NCBI GenBank assembly: GCA_000314955.1
Contig: BAEM01000031.1
Location: 26,392-90,391, forward strand
DNA length: 64,000 nucleotides
Direction: 5' to 3'
DNA from: Paraglaciecola chathamensis S18K6
GTDB lineage: Bacteria > Pseudomonadota > Gammaproteobacteria > Enterobacterales > Alteromonadaceae
The notes under the pieces are model-generated. The model worked only from the letters and a program-made list of their open reading frames with translations. It made no database searches and was not told the origin of the DNA. How positions within the stretch are numbered: position 1 is the first letter of the stretch; each line of letters opens with the position of its first letter. Below are positions 29,868 to 39,562 of this stretch, in pieces. Both the position numbers and the translations under genes were made by a program.

Positions 29868-30617
29868 ATGAAGATACTAGTAGCGGTAAAACGAGTCATT
29901 GATTACAACGTTAAAGTGCGCGTTAAAGCGGATAACAGTGATGTGGATTTAACGAACGTCAAAATGGCCATGAATCCGTTTTGTGAAATTGCTGTTGAAG
30001 AAGCGGTACGCCTGAAAGAGTCGGGTGTCGCTAGCGAAGTGGTTGTGGTGTCTATAGGCGCTAAAGCATGTCAAGAGCAGATAAGAACTGCGCTTGCTTT
30101 GGGTGCTGATCGCGGTATTCAGATTGAACTTGATACGGCAGCTGACGCACTTAGCATCAGCAAACTTTTAAAAGCCGTGGTAGATGAAGAACAGCCAGGG
30201 CTTGTGATTCTAGGCAAGCAGTCTATTGATTCTGACAATAACCAAACGGGTCAAATGTTAGCGGCGTTACTTGACCAACCTCAAGCAACGTTCGCATCTG
30301 AGGTTAAAGTGGACGGCGACAAAGTACAGGTCACACGCGAAATAGACGGTGGTTTACAAACGTTAGAGCTAAATATGCCTGCGATCATCACCACAGATTT
30401 GCGTCTTAACGAGCCTCGCTATGCATCGTTACCCAATATTATGAAAGCTAAGCGCAAGCCGCTAGAGGTGAAAACGCCCGCTGACCTAGGCGTCGAAGTG
30501 AGAAATAACATCACCCTAGATAGCGTAAGTGCTCCGGCACAACGCCAAGCAGGGATCAAGGTTGAGTCGGTGGCTGAGCTAGTGGAAAAATTAAAAAACG
30601 AAGCGAAGGTACTTTAA
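29868..30617 (+). CDS. etfB: Electron transfer flavoprotein, beta subunit
   Basis: With EtfA it accepts electrons from acyl-CoA dehydrogenases and passes them to ETF-ubiquinone oxidoreductase. The 249-residue protein begins [19 protein letters not shown] and has [16 protein letters not shown] near 39, [11 protein letters not shown] near 80 and the ETF beta signature region [23 protein letters not shown] near 162. The start at 29868 has a GAGTGAG ribosome-binding site; the longer frame to 29817 adds a tail foreign to the family. First gene of the etfB-etfA-acyl-CoA dehydrogenase operon. Confidence 0.95.
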   Translation: MKILVAVKRVIDYNVKVRVKADNSDVDLTNVKMAMNPFCEIAVEEAVRLKESGVASEVVVVSIGAKACQEQIRTALALGADRGIQIELDTAADALSISKLLKAVVDEEQPGLVILGKQSIDSDNNQTGQMLAALLDQPQATFASEVKVDGDKVQVTREIDGGLQTLELNMPAIITTDLRLNEPRYASLPNIMKAKRKPLEVKTPADLGVEVRNNITLDSVSAPAQRQAGIKVESVAELVEKLKNEAKVL

Positions 30618-30642
30618 GTAGTACGTAATAGGAGAAATGAAT

Positions 30643-31572
30643 ATGACAATTTTGGTCGTTGCTGAACATGATAACCAAGAACTTAAGCCTGTTACCTTAA
30701 ATACCCTAGCTGCAGCGCAGCAAATCGGTGGTGACATAGTATTACTGGTGGCAGGGCATAACTGCCAAAGCGCAGTGGATGCTGCGTCGGTTATATCAGG
30801 TGTCGATAAAGTACTTCACGCTGATAATGCGGCTTATGAACATCAGCTGGCAGAGAATATCGCCAAGCTAGTGACAGGACTTGCGACTGGTTACAGCCAC
30901 GTACTTGCCCCAGCAACAACGAATGGTAAAAACTATTTGCCGCGTGTGGCTGCTTTGCTTGACGTGAACCAAATTTCTGATGTGACAGGCGTGGTCTCTG
31001 AGCAGACATTCTTACGCCCTATTTATGCGGGTAATGCTATTGCTACTGTTACTTCTAATGACACCATCAAATTATTAACTATTCGTGGCACTGGGTTTGA
31101 TGCAGTTAGCCCTGAAGGTGGTTCGGCGAGTGTAGAAGCCTTGGGTGATGAATATAATGGCGCAACCTCACGTTTTATTAACGAGGAGTTGGCGAAATCT
31201 GATAGGCCTGAGCTAACGGCTGCCTCTGTTGTGGTATCCGGTGGTCGCGGTATGGGCAATGGCGAGAACTTCGACATTCTTTATAGCTTGGCTGACAAGC
31301 TTGGCGCAGCGGTAGGGGCCTCTCGTGCGGCGGTTGATGCGGGCTTTGTGCCAAACGATATGCAGGTGGGGCAAACAGGTAAAGTGGTTGCGCCCGATTT
31401 GTATATTGCCGTGGGTATCTCAGGAGCCATACAGCACCTAGCCGGTATGAAGGACTCAAAAGTGATAGTGGCTATCAATAAAGATGAAGAAGCGCCTATT
31501 TTCCAAGTTGCGGATTATGGATTGGTGGCTGACTTGTTTGATGTTATCCCTGAACTGACTGACAACGTATAG
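30643..31572 (+). CDS. etfA: Electron transfer flavoprotein, alpha subunit
   Basis: Binds FAD of the ETF heterodimer. It has about 309 residues: an N-terminal Rossmann-like half ([10 protein letters not shown] start) and a C-terminal FAD domain with [12 protein letters not shown] near 205, [12 protein letters not shown] near 228 and the family signature [16 protein letters not shown] near 265, then [17 protein letters not shown] chose the ATG at 30643 because GGAG is eight bases upstream; the in-frame ATG at 30637 would leave only two bases. Confidence 0.95.
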   Translation: MTILVVAEHDNQELKPVTLNTLAAAQQIGGDIVLLVAGHNCQSAVDAASVISGVDKVLHADNAAYEHQLAENIAKLVTGLATGYSHVLAPATTNGKNYLPRVAALLDVNQISDVTGVVSEQTFLRPIYAGNAIATVTSNDTIKLLTIRGTGFDAVSPEGGSASVEALGDEYNGATSRFINEELAKSDRPELTAASVVVSGGRGMGNGENFDILYSLADKLGAAVGASRAAVDAGFVPNDMQVGQTGKVVAPDLYIAVGISGAIQHLAGMKDSKVIVAINKDEEAPIFQVADYGLVADLFDVIPELTDNV

Positions 31573-31591
31573 AATCGAAGCGAGTTGAATT

Positions 31592-33352
31592 ATGAGTGAA
31601 TACACACACCCTTTAGCAGATGCTGAATTTGTACTGAGTGAATTAGTCGATTTCGATTCGCTTTGTGCTGATATGGGGCAAGAAGACATCAACAGCGAGC
31701 TAGCGTCAGTGATTTTGTCTGAAGCTGGCAAGCTAGGCAGTGGTGTTTGGGCGCCATTGAACAAAGTCGGTGATTTACAACACCCAAAAATGATTGAAAA
31801 AGACGGCGGCCCAGGTGTGCAAGAAACCGCTGGTTTTGCACAGGCCTACCAAGAATACGTTGAAGGTGGTTGGGCATCACTGACAGGTGCTGAAGAATTT
31901 GGCGGTCAGAATTTGCCTAACGTACTTGGTAGCGCGGTAAATGAAGTATGGCACACGGCCAACATGGCGTTTGCGTTATGCCCATTGTTGAGCCAAGGAG
32001 CAATAGAGTCTATTTCTCATCACGGTAGTGAGCATTTACAGCAGTCTTATTTACCTAAAATGCTCAGTGGTGAATGGCCGGGCACCATGAATCTAACCGA
32101 GCCCGATGCAGGCACAGATTTAGCCGCAGTGAAAACCAAAGCCGTACCCAATGGCGACCATTACCTCATTAGCGGGCAGAAAATTTTTATAACCTGGGGC
32201 GATCACCAAATGACCGACAATATCGTGCATTTGGTATTGGCGCGTTTGCCTGATGCACCAGCCGGTGTAAAAGGCATTTCATTGTTTATCGTACCTAAAT
32301 TCAACTTAGACGAAAACGGTGAACCTGGTGAGCGTAACGATGCTTATTGTGTTTCGTTAGAGCACAAACTCGGTATTCACGGTAGCCCTACGTGTGTCAT
32401 GAGCTTTGGCGATAACGGTGGTGCCAAAGGTTATTTGGTCGGCGAGGCACATAAAGGCCTCTCGTACATGTTTACTATGATGAATCACGCCCGCCAAGGT
32501 GTGGGCTTACAGGGCTTAGCGATATCTGAAGGGTCTTATCAACATGCGTTAGCGTATGCTAAAGAGCGCTTGCAAGGTACGAATAAAGACGGCAGCCGTT
32601 TTACCATTATGAAGTTTCCTGACGTGCGCCGTATGTTGATGCAAATGAAGTCATCTACAGAGGCGATGCGAGCGCTGTGCTTAGTGGCAGCAGCGGAAAT
32701 AGATCGTGGTAACAGCGCGCGCAGCGAACTGTTCACGCCAATCGTTAAAGGTTGGTGCACCGAGCTATCTCAAGAGTTGACCTACTTAGGCACCCAAATT
32801 CACGGTGGCATGGGCTTTGTTGAAGAAACTGGCTCAGCGCAGTTTTATCGTGACGCTAGAATACTGACCATTTATGAAGGCACGACAGGTGTACAAGCGC
32901 TGGATTTAGTCGGGCGTAAAACACTCGTCAATCAAGGGGAGTCGTTAGGTGAGCTACTAGATGAAATAACCGCTGATTTAACGAAATTTAGTGCAATGGG
33001 AGGCCAATTTACATTGGCGGCCAAGCAATGTCAGGCAGCACTTGAGTGCGGCATGGCGGCGCGTCAATGGTTACTTGATACTGCTCCTGACGACAAAAAT
33101 GCCGCTGGCAGCGCCAGTGTGAACTTTATGATGCTGTTTGGTTATTTGTGTGGTGGCTGGTTAATGGCCAAAAGTGCGATGCAAGCAAAAGCCAAGTTGG
33201 AGGCAGGTGAAGGCAATAGCGAGTTTTTAAATGCCAAGTTGATTTCTGCTCAGTTCTTTTGTGAGCATATGGTGGTGCGTACACAAGCATGTTTTGCATC
33301 GATTACAGCCGGTAGTGAAAGCATCATGGCCTTGCCCGAAGACGCGTTTTAA
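31592..33352 (+). CDS. Acyl-CoA dehydrogenase with C-terminal extension
   Basis: A 586-residue acyl-CoA dehydrogenase of the long bacterial type: N-terminal domain, FAD/substrate region NLTEPDAGTDLAAVKTKA near 168 and ISGQKIFITWGDH near 195, and a C-domain with GTQIHGGMGFVEETG near 400 and the catalytic-glutamate segment TIYEGTTGVQALDLVGRK near 427. About 130 extra C-terminal residues (from about 450) form the ACAD C-terminal domain. It follows etfBA by 19 bases and presumably feeds electrons directly to that ETF during beta-oxidation of fatty or branched acyl-CoAs. Confidence 0.93.
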   Translation: MSEYTHPLADAEFVLSELVDFDSLCADMGQEDINSELASVILSEAGKLGSGVWAPLNKVGDLQHPKMIEKDGGPGVQETAGFAQAYQEYVEGGWASLTGAEEFGGQNLPNVLGSAVNEVWHTANMAFALCPLLSQGAIESISHHGSEHLQQSYLPKMLSGEWPGTMNLTEPDAGTDLAAVKTKAVPNGDHYLISGQKIFITWGDHQMTDNIVHLVLARLPDAPAGVKGISLFIVPKFNLDENGEPGERNDAYCVSLEHKLGIHGSPTCVMSFGDNGGAKGYLVGEAHKGLSYMFTMMNHARQGVGLQGLAISEGSYQHALAYAKERLQGTNKDGSRFTIMKFPDVRRMLMQMKSSTEAMRALCLVAAAEIDRGNSARSELFTPIVKGWCTELSQELTYLGTQIHGGMGFVEETGSAQFYRDARILTIYEGTTGVQALDLVGRKTLVNQGESLGELLDEITADLTKFSAMGGQFTLAAKQCQAALECGMAARQWLLDTAPDDKNAAGSASVNFMMLFGYLCGGWLMAKSAMQAKAKLEAGEGNSEFLNAKLISAQFFCEHMVVRTQACFASITAGSESIMALPEDAF

Positions 33353-33391
33353 ACCAATTATTATGTATAACTAGCACGTTATATTGTTCTC

Positions 33392-33423
33392 AAGCCCCCG
33401 CAGGAAACTAAGGGGGCTTTTTT
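33392..33423 (+). terminator. Rho-independent terminator after the acyl-CoA dehydrogenase gene
   Basis: AAGCCCCC and GGGGGCTT pair around a loop of about 13 bases and are followed by a T run. It ends the etfBA-acyl-CoA dehydrogenase operon. Confidence 0.85.
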
Positions 33424-33535
33424 GTAGACGACGCAATGATTGAGCCCATTCAACATATAAATATCCGTCCAGGATGAGAAACGATATACTTTGGAAAATA
33501 AAGACCCAGCGATATATCGAGAGCCCGCTACTTAC

Positions 33536-34549
33536 ATGCACCATAAACACCATTCTATTTCGGTTCACTTCGCTCAATCTATAGTGAAAAGAGCAATTGA
33601 AGTTGGCTTAGATGAAACGAAATTGCTCGCAGAATCGGGTCTGAGTCGCGCCTTATTGAGTAATAATGAGGTGCGTATTACCCCAGAGCAGTTAAGCCGT
33701 TTAATGCAGTCTGTGTGGCGCAGTGCCGATGACGAGTATTTGTGTTTTGGTAGCCAGCCTTCGCGCCACGGGGTGTTTAATTTGATGGCAAAGCAAGTCA
33801 GTCATAGTGCAAGCTTGCGCCAAGTGTATCGTCGGGGTACACGCTTTTATAATCTAGTCGCTGGTGCGACCAAACTTAAATTTGAAGAGCGTGAACAGTA
33901 CGCACGTTTTTATCTCGGCTTAGACAAACCCGAGCTTGATCCTGAGCATGTACTAATCGATTTTTTGCTGCTTTTATGGCATCGATTTCCGAGTTGGTTA
34001 ATAGGGCAGCGTATTCCATTGAGAAAAATAGGCTTCATGCATCGTAAACCTGCTCATCATGAAGAATACCGATTAATGTTCCCATGCGAAGTGGTTTACG
34101 AGCAACAAAGCAATTACTTTGAATTTGAGCATGAAATTTTGAGCGCGCCTGTGGTGCAAAGCCAACAAAGTTTGAACGATTACCTACAGCGGTGCCCATT
34201 GGACTGGTTCAAACGTCAATCGTATTTTCCTGTGTACACACGAAAAGTGCTCAATTATTTAGAAGCAGCGCAAGATATGTCGTTGATCAGTATGGCTGAT
34301 ATCGCTGAGCAACTGCACACCACTATTCGTACCCTTAGGCGCAAGCTTTTAGAAGAAGGCACTAGTTTCCAAGAACTCAAAGACAGTGTACGGCGTGATG
34401 AAGCCATTCATTATCTGAGTCAGCCGGATATGCCTATATCTCAAGTAGGGCGTTTATTAGGGTTTACTGAAGCTGCTACCTTTGCTCGTGCATTCAAAAG
34501 CTGGACTGGCGTGGCCCCAAGTACTTACCGAAAATCAAAAAGTCACTGA
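33536..34549 (+). CDS. AraC-family transcriptional regulator
   Basis: A protein of about 337 residues with an arabinose-binding-like N-terminal domain of the type found in OruR/VirF-like regulators (about 10-190; GVFNLMAKQVSHSASLRQVYRRGTRFYNLV) and two helix-turn-helix units at the C-terminus (ISMADIAEQLHTTIRTLRRKL and ISQVGRLLGFTEAATFARAFKSWTGVAPSTYR). A TTG at 33491 in frame could add 15 residues; I prefer the ATG but neither ribosome-binding site is decisive. It lies after the acyl-CoA dehydrogenase operon and might regulate it. Confidence 0.88.
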   Translation: MHHKHHSISVHFAQSIVKRAIEVGLDETKLLAESGLSRALLSNNEVRITPEQLSRLMQSVWRSADDEYLCFGSQPSRHGVFNLMAKQVSHSASLRQVYRRGTRFYNLVAGATKLKFEEREQYARFYLGLDKPELDPEHVLIDFLLLLWHRFPSWLIGQRIPLRKIGFMHRKPAHHEEYRLMFPCEVVYEQQSNYFEFEHEILSAPVVQSQQSLNDYLQRCPLDWFKRQSYFPVYTRKVLNYLEAAQDMSLISMADIAEQLHTTIRTLRRKLLEEGTSFQELKDSVRRDEAIHYLSQPDMPISQVGRLLGFTEAATFARAFKSWTGVAPSTYRKSKSH

Positions 34550-35044
34550 TATTCTCTGTAGAGGCTGGGCCAAAGAATGTCCTATTTCGCCTAGTAAATG
34601 ACTTAAACTGCCATACAGTTTTTCACAAGCTTGTAACATACTGACAAGGTTCAAAACGATTTGCTGAATTTGGATGACAGTAATTTTGAATGACAGATAG
34701 AATGCTGAGCTGTTACCCCAACCTCTCAGTTTGGTGTTCTTGGCGTGCTAACCGGTACCTATAATACATTGCGTAATTTAGGTATCGGTTATTTATTACC
34801 AGTACTACATAGCCTGATTTCTGGATAAGAAGTATCGTTAAAGCTAAGTTTTAACAATATAATTCAATAGCTTAAATACATTCACCCAAATACCCAACCT
34901 GAAAGCTCATTCGGTGACGAAATCTTTCGAGCGATATCAAGGTGCATTGCTGTAAGTAATAACGTGCTATCGCTAGGCAGAAAAAAAGCAGCGCGTAGCT
35001 GCTTTTTCGGTCATTTGGCCACAAAAGCCAATAAAAGAACGACG
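34550..35044. other. Intergenic region between the AraC gene and trpS
   Basis: About 495 bases with no supported gene. A 12-bp hairpin with one G-T pair (AACCGGTACCTA at 34750-34761, TAGGTATCGGTT at 34779-34790) is not followed by a T run. The trpS terminator lies near the right end. Confidence 0.5.
34981..35007. terminator. Rho-independent terminator downstream of trpS
   Basis: AAAAAGCAGC and GCTGCTTTTT form a 10-bp stem around GCGTA. It lies about 40 bases past the trpS stop on the minus strand and is symmetric. Confidence 0.85.
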
Positions 35045-36058
35045 TTAGCGCTTAAGTGGGCTAGCCACAAAACCTATTGCTTCATACACCTTGTCTATTG
35101 TTTGCTGGGCTCGCATCTGAGCTTTCTCAGCCCCTACAGCCATAATACGGTCTAATTCGGCTTGGTCTTGGCGTAACTCAGTGAACTTAGCTTGAATCGG
35201 CTCAAGCATGGCAACCACGGCGTCAGCAACGTCGGTTTTTAGGTGACCATACATCTTGTCTTCATAAGCAGGCACTAAATCGGCAATGGAGGTACCCGTC
35301 GCGCACGATAGCAAACTCAACAGATTCGACACGCCTGGCTTTTCAGCGGTATCAAAGTAAATGCGCGCTTGTTCGTCTGAATCGGTCACGGCGCGCTTTA
35401 TTTTCTTGCTGATTTTTTTAGGATCTTCTAACAGGCCAACAAAGTTATTTTGGTTGTCATCTGATTTAGACATCTTCTTGAGTGGATCTTGCAGGCTCAT
35501 TACCCGTGCACCGACTTCTGGTATGTAAGGGTCAGGTATGGTGAATACGTCGCCGTATATATTATTAAAGCGCGTCGCCACGTCGCGAGTTAGTTCTAGA
35601 TGTTGCTTTTGATCTTCGCCAACCGGAACCTGCTTCGCTTGATAGAGCAAGATGTCAGCGGCCATTAAAGCAGGGTAAGTGTATAGACCTGAATTAATGT
35701 TGGTAACGTTTTTAGCAGATTTATCTTTAAATTGCGTCATGCGATTAAGCTCACCCATTTGGGTGTAGCAGTTCATGATCCACGCCAGTTGTGAATGCTG
35801 AGGCACATGAGACTGCATGAAAATAGTGCTCTTATTTGGATCAATACCGCAGGCTACATATAAGGCTAAACCATCAAGACAAGCGTTATGCAGCGCCTTA
35901 GGCTCTTGACGCACTGTGATGGCGTGCATGTCTACCAACATATACAAGCATTCATTGTCGTCTTGCATATCAACCCATTGACGTAGAGCGCCGATGTAGT
36001 TGCCGATAGTAAGTTGTCCAGAAGGCTGGCAGCCGCTTAATACAATTGGTTTGCTCAT
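35045..36058 (-). CDS. trpS: Tryptophanyl-tRNA synthetase
   Basis: Charges tRNA-Trp. The 337-residue class I synthetase has the HIGH-equivalent [17 protein letters not shown] near 12-27, the tryptophan-pocket [22 protein letters not shown] near 132 and the KMSKS loop [12 protein letters not shown] near 192. It follows rpe on the same strand by 45 bases. In the enterobacterial order rpe-gph-trpS a phosphatase gene separates them; it is missing here. Confidence 0.96.
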   Translation of the reverse strand: MSKPIVLSGCQPSGQLTIGNYIGALRQWVDMQDDNECLYMLVDMHAITVRQEPKALHNACLDGLALYVACGIDPNKSTIFMQSHVPQHSQLAWIMNCYTQMGELNRMTQFKDKSAKNVTNINSGLYTYPALMAADILLYQAKQVPVGEDQKQHLELTRDVATRFNNIYGDVFTIPDPYIPEVGARVMSLQDPLKKMSKSDDNQNNFVGLLEDPKKISKKIKRAVTDSDEQARIYFDTAEKPGVSNLLSLLSCATGTSIADLVPAYEDKMYGHLKTDVADAVVAMLEPIQAKFTELRQDQAELDRIMAVGAEKAQMRAQQTIDKVYEAIGFVASPLKR

Positions 36059-36103
36059 AAGATTTGAATTCTACTGTTAGTGTTTAATGTATGTGTAACT
36101 TGA

Positions 36104-36781
36104 TTATAACGGGGTAGCCTTAGCTAATTCTTCGCGCATCTCGTCGATGACTTGACGGTAATCAGGCTGATTAAAGATCGCTGAGCCGGCAACGAACATA
36201 TCCGCACCAGCCTCAGCTATGGCGCGAATATTATCGACTTTTACGCCACCGTCAATTTCTATTCGAATATCACGTCCACTGGCTTTCACCAGTTCTTTAA
36301 CGATTTGCAGTTTATCTAGGGTTTCAGGAATAAACGATTGCCCACCAAAACCGGGGTTAACAGACATCAATAAAACATGGTGTAGTTTATGTAGCGTGTA
36401 ATCTAGGCAGTCTAATGACGTTCCGGGGTTTATTACTAATCCTGGTTTACAGCCTGCATCGGTTATTAATTGGATACTGCGATCGACATGCCGAGAAGCC
36501 TCGGGATGAAAGCTAATCATGCTAGCGCCTGCTTTGGCAAAACTAGCAATCATTTCGTCAACCGGTTCAACCATTAAATGCACATCAATTTCTGCGGTGA
36601 CACCGTAATCGCGTAATGCCTTACATATCATAGGGCCAATCGTTAGATTCGGTACGTAGTGATTGTCCATGACATCAAAATGAATTACATCAGCACCAGC
36701 GGCTAATACCGCATCAACCTCGGCACCAAGACGAGCAAAATCGGCGGAAAGTATAGAAGGAGCAATCAAAAAAGGACGCAT
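36104..36781 (-). CDS. rpe: Ribulose-phosphate 3-epimerase
   Basis: Interconverts ribulose-5-phosphate and xylulose-5-phosphate in the pentose phosphate pathway. The TIM-barrel protein has about 225 residues, the usual length. It begins [14 protein letters not shown], with the metal/catalytic [16 protein letters not shown] near 32, HLMVEP near 66, [14 protein letters not shown] near 140 and IEIDGGV near 173. The ATG at 36781 has a GAG ribosome-binding site and matches the family start; the frame to 36844 adds an unrelated tail. Confidence 0.95.
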   Translation of the reverse strand: MRPFLIAPSILSADFARLGAEVDAVLAAGADVIHFDVMDNHYVPNLTIGPMICKALRDYGVTAEIDVHLMVEPVDEMIASFAKAGASMISFHPEASRHVDRSIQLITDAGCKPGLVINPGTSLDCLDYTLHKLHHVLLMSVNPGFGGQSFIPETLDKLQIVKELVKASGRDIRIEIDGGVKVDNIRAIAEAGADMFVAGSAIFNQPDYRQVIDEMREELAKATPL

Positions 36782-37097
36782 ATAAGTCTCAATTTGCACA
36801 AAAATGTAACTGTACCGAAAAACCTGCTTTGACAAAAGTATCAACTGCGCCCCAAAAAGGGGCTTTCGCTTTTTTGTGGTGCATCAATGCACAGTCTTAT
36901 CTCATTTGCCATTTTATCTAATTTTATTGGTTTTGATAAAATAATAATTAAATCAATAGGATATCGTGTTTTTCTGCAAATTATTTCGTGATTATTATTT
37001 AGGCATTGCTCTTGCGTAGTTGTAACAAGAATTAACGAAAAATCGAAGTTATCTCAACAAAAATTGAATTAGCTAAAAACACATGGAGCACACACAC
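36782..37097. other. Divergent intergenic region between rpe and the TorF-like gene
   Basis: About 316 AT-rich bases that should hold both promoters. A short plus-strand hairpin GCCCC-AAAAA-GGGGC at 36849-36863, followed by TTTCGCTTTTTT, resembles a terminator although no plus-strand gene precedes it. Confidence 0.45.
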
Positions 37098-37823
37098 ATG
37101 AAAGCATTAAAACTCACCGCACTTGCCGCAGCCGTTCTTGCCGGGTCAGCCGTTAGTCAAAACGCCCTTGCAGAAATTACTGCTAACGCAAGCGTTACTA
37201 GTAACTACATTTGGCGTGGTTTAACGCAAACAACCAATGATGCTGCTGTACAAGGCGGTATTGACTACGCAAGTGAAAGTGGCTTTTACGCAGGAACCTG
37301 GGTTTCTAACGTAAATTACGGTGCAGACGATATTTACTCTTATGAGCACGATTTGTACTTCGGTTTTTCTGGTGAGTCTGGCGATATCTCTTACGATGTA
37401 GGTTACCTTTATTACAACTATGACAGTGAAGCTGAGTTTGACTTTGCCGAAGTGTATGGTTCAGTGGGTTATGGCGCGCTTAGTGTGACACTTTCTTTGT
37501 TGGCGCACACTGAAGCAGACGAAGGTGAAGGTCAAGATTTTGGCTTCGCAGAAGCGTCATACGTGTCTGTAGACTACGGTATGCCGGTACTAAATGGTGC
37601 TGAATTAGGTTTTCATGTGGGCTATCACCAAGGTGATTTCGCAGAAGCGTTCAATGGAGTACCAGACGGTTATGCAGATTGGGGAATCTCTGTTTCTAAA
37701 GACGGCTTTAGCTTTGCTGTAACTGGCACCGATTTAGACGAAGTTGAAGATCCTAGCACAGACCCATACGACAACGATTCAGTAAAATTTGCTGTTTCTT
37801 ATAGTGTCGACTTCGAGCTTTAA
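37098..37823 (+). CDS. TorF-family putative outer-membrane porin-like protein
   Basis: A protein of about 241 residues with a signal peptide (1-24, cleavage after NALA). The mature part is beta-rich with alternating aromatic residues, typical of an outer-membrane barrel: NASVTSNYIWRGLTQT at the start, QGGIDYASESGFYAGTWVSNV, YLYYNYDSE, SVSKDGFSFAVTGTDLD and a final strand FAVSYSVDFEL ending in leucine. This fits the TorF/MltA-independent small barrel family often annotated by the SNYIWRG motif. GGAG lies nine bases before the ATG; the upstream ATG at 37083 lacks a site. Function unknown. It is followed by a strong terminator. Confidence 0.88.
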   Translation: MKALKLTALAAAVLAGSAVSQNALAEITANASVTSNYIWRGLTQTTNDAAVQGGIDYASESGFYAGTWVSNVNYGADDIYSYEHDLYFGFSGESGDISYDVGYLYYNYDSEAEFDFAEVYGSVGYGALSVTLSLLAHTEADEGEGQDFGFAEASYVSVDYGMPVLNGAELGFHVGYHQGDFAEAFNGVPDGYADWGISVSKDGFSFAVTGTDLDEVEDPSTDPYDNDSVKFAVSYSVDFEL

Positions 37824-37870
37824 ATTTCTGAGCTAGGTCTTCTTTCTACAAAAAAATAGCGTTTTTAAAC

Positions 37871-37903
37871 AATCCGCTGACGTAACCGTCAGCGGATTTT
37901 TTG
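37871..37903 (+). terminator. Rho-independent terminator after the TorF-like gene
   Basis: AATCCGCTGACG and CGTCAGCGGATT form a perfect 12-bp stem around TAAC, followed by TTTT. Confidence 0.92.
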
Positions 37904-38111
37904 TGTTTACTGCTAAGCGATGATAGGGAATAACTGTTACTGCACACAGGTGCCTTGTTCAAAACCTGAGGCGAGAATTATTTACTGGCGTTGGTATTAG
38001 GATAAAAATTTACCATTTTAGCGATGAATGACCTGACATTTGAGGTGAACTTTACTCTTGCGACGAAAGTATAAGGTATAATGCAACAAAATATTTCGAC
38101 AAGGAGAGATT

Positions 38112-38417
38112 ATGAGTACTTATGTTAAACGACTAATCGGCTTCGGTGCTTTCGCTTTGGTAGCTATGTTGGCCGTGGGCAAAACGTCGATAAACAATGA
38201 GACGTTATTCTGCAGTTGCCCCCAAGCAGTTGCTTTTGATCATGGTTTGCCGATGAGTCATCCTATTAACCGATGCGCTAAAGAACAAGCTGACGTCATT
38301 AGTTGGTCCAGTTGGGTAAGTGGAAACTCTACATCTTATCAAATGCATTTTATTGATTTACTTGAGCTACTTTCGCGCTATGCTGAAGAAACGGATGAAA
38401 TAAAGCCAAGAGCGTAA
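38112..38417 (+). CDS. Small hypothetical membrane-anchored protein with CxC motif
   Basis: A 101-residue protein preceded by a strong AAGGAGA ribosome-binding site. Residues 5-23 (KRLIGFGAFALVAMLAVGK) are a hydrophobic segment that could be an uncleaved anchor or signal. The rest holds FCSCPQ near 34 and a third Cys in NRCAKEQ, possibly a metal-binding or disulfide site, and an acidic C-terminus. I do not recognise the family. It lies five bases before a DUF2970 gene, so the two are probably co-transcribed. Confidence 0.72.
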   Translation: MSTYVKRLIGFGAFALVAMLAVGKTSINNETLFCSCPQAVAFDHGLPMSHPINRCAKEQADVISWSSWVSGNSTSYQMHFIDLLELLSRYAEETDEIKPRA

Positions 38418-38422
38418 TTAGT

Positions 38423-38620
38423 ATGGACAATGCAAAGACCGGTTTATGGGATGTATTTAAAAGCGTAGCAGCCAGTGTGTTTGGCGTGCAAAGTAGTGCT
38501 AATCGTGAACGAGATTTTCAGCAACAATCATTTGTACCCTATTTAGTGGTTGGGGTGGTTTTTGTTGTTGCTTTGGTTGTGTCGTTAGTGCTGATTGTTT
38601 CAGCCGTTTTACCCAGTTAA
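38423..38620 (+). CDS. DUF2970-type small membrane protein
   Basis: A 65-residue protein with the DUF2970 pattern: WDVFKSVAASVFGVQSSANRERDF at 9-32, then a single membrane helix YLVVGVVFVVALVVSLVLIVSAV at 40-62. The family is widespread in gammaproteobacteria and has no known function. It is the second gene of a two-gene unit and converges on dam, whose stop is 16 bases away. Confidence 0.82.
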   Translation: MDNAKTGLWDVFKSVAASVFGVQSSANRERDFQQQSFVPYLVVGVVFVVALVVSLVLIVSAVLPS

Positions 38621-38636
38621 TTCCTTTCCTTACATC

Positions 38637-39470
38637 TTAACGTGATGTTGGCTTGATATATAAAGCCAAAAGTTCACTGACCTTCTTTCTGCCATTTCCT
38701 TTATGGCTTATAAATCGACTAACTTGTAATTCAGACAACTGGGCAAGTGCGTAAAGACGACGCGTATCTACGGTGTCGTGATTACTGATGAGCACTGGAA
38801 TATCGCGCTCAAAAGCCGTTTTTGCTGCAATCAAAGCCAAATTTCTCTGCTCCGCCATGGAAAACCCGCCTTTAGCATAACTGGCAAAGTTTGCTGTTTT
38901 ACTGATGGGCGCATACGGTGGGTCGCAATAGACCACACTGCCACTGCGAGCACGGCTAAAGGTTTTTTCATATGACTCGCACACAAATTGCGCTTTTTTG
39001 GCTTTTTCAGCGAAAAAGTACAGTTCTTCTTTGGGGAAGTAAGGCGCTTTGTATTTACCAAAAGGCACGTTAAATTTGCCCGATAGGTTATAACGGCACA
39101 ACCCGTTGTAACCAAACCGATTAAGGTATAGAAAAAGCACTGAACGTTCGTATATGTCTTCGCTAGCGTTAAATAAAGCCCGCATTGCATAATAGGCATC
39201 TGAGTCATTGTTCTGGGCGGTAAAGAGTCCTTGAGCGTCTTCTATGTAACGCTCAGGCTGCTGCTGCAGTATCTTGTACAGATTAATGAGATCTGGATTG
39301 ATATCGCTTAACAAATAGCTAGAGAAATCCGTGTTTAAAAACACCGAACCTGCTCCGACGAATGGCTCTACCAATTTTTTTGCTTCAGGAAGATGTTGGT
39401 TTATTTGTTCAACTAGCCGGTATTTTCCGCCAGCCCATTTCAAGAAGGCTCTGTTTTTCTTATTCGTCAT
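38637..39470 (-). CDS. dam: DNA adenine methylase (GATC)
   Basis: Methylates adenine in GATC, guiding mismatch repair and replication timing. The 277-residue protein has FLKWAGGKYRLVEQI near 9 (SAM motif X), FVGAGSVFLNTD near 38 (SAM motif I), LNRFGYNGLCRYN near 115 (target recognition) and the catalytic DPPY near 183. It sits downstream of damX, aroB and aroK on the same strand, as in enteric bacteria. Its usual downstream partner rpe is separated here by three plus-strand genes. Confidence 0.95.
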   Translation of the reverse strand: MTNKKNRAFLKWAGGKYRLVEQINQHLPEAKKLVEPFVGAGSVFLNTDFSSYLLSDINPDLINLYKILQQQPERYIEDAQGLFTAQNNDSDAYYAMRALFNASEDIYERSVLFLYLNRFGYNGLCRYNLSGKFNVPFGKYKAPYFPKEELYFFAEKAKKAQFVCESYEKTFSRARSGSVVYCDPPYAPISKTANFASYAKGGFSMAEQRNLALIAAKTAFERDIPVLISNHDTVDTRRLYALAQLSELQVSRFISHKGNGRKKVSELLALYIKPTSR

Positions 39471-39562
39471 TAATGTGTCTTGTCAGGCCTTGAATGTAAG
39501 GAAGTATCAGCAAAGCAGAGATTGTAGCGAGCCAGTGCCCAAACAACAATTGGCATATGCCT

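Noticed and set aside
36849..36875. Terminator-like GCCCC-AAAAA-GGGGC followed by Ts
   Set aside because: The 5-bp stem is short and no plus-strand gene precedes it; noted only as part of the intergenic region.
37975..37999. Possible decayed MITE end (GTTGGTATTA) upstream of the 101-residue gene
   Set aside because: Only the outer 9 bases match well and no partner repeat is visible nearby.
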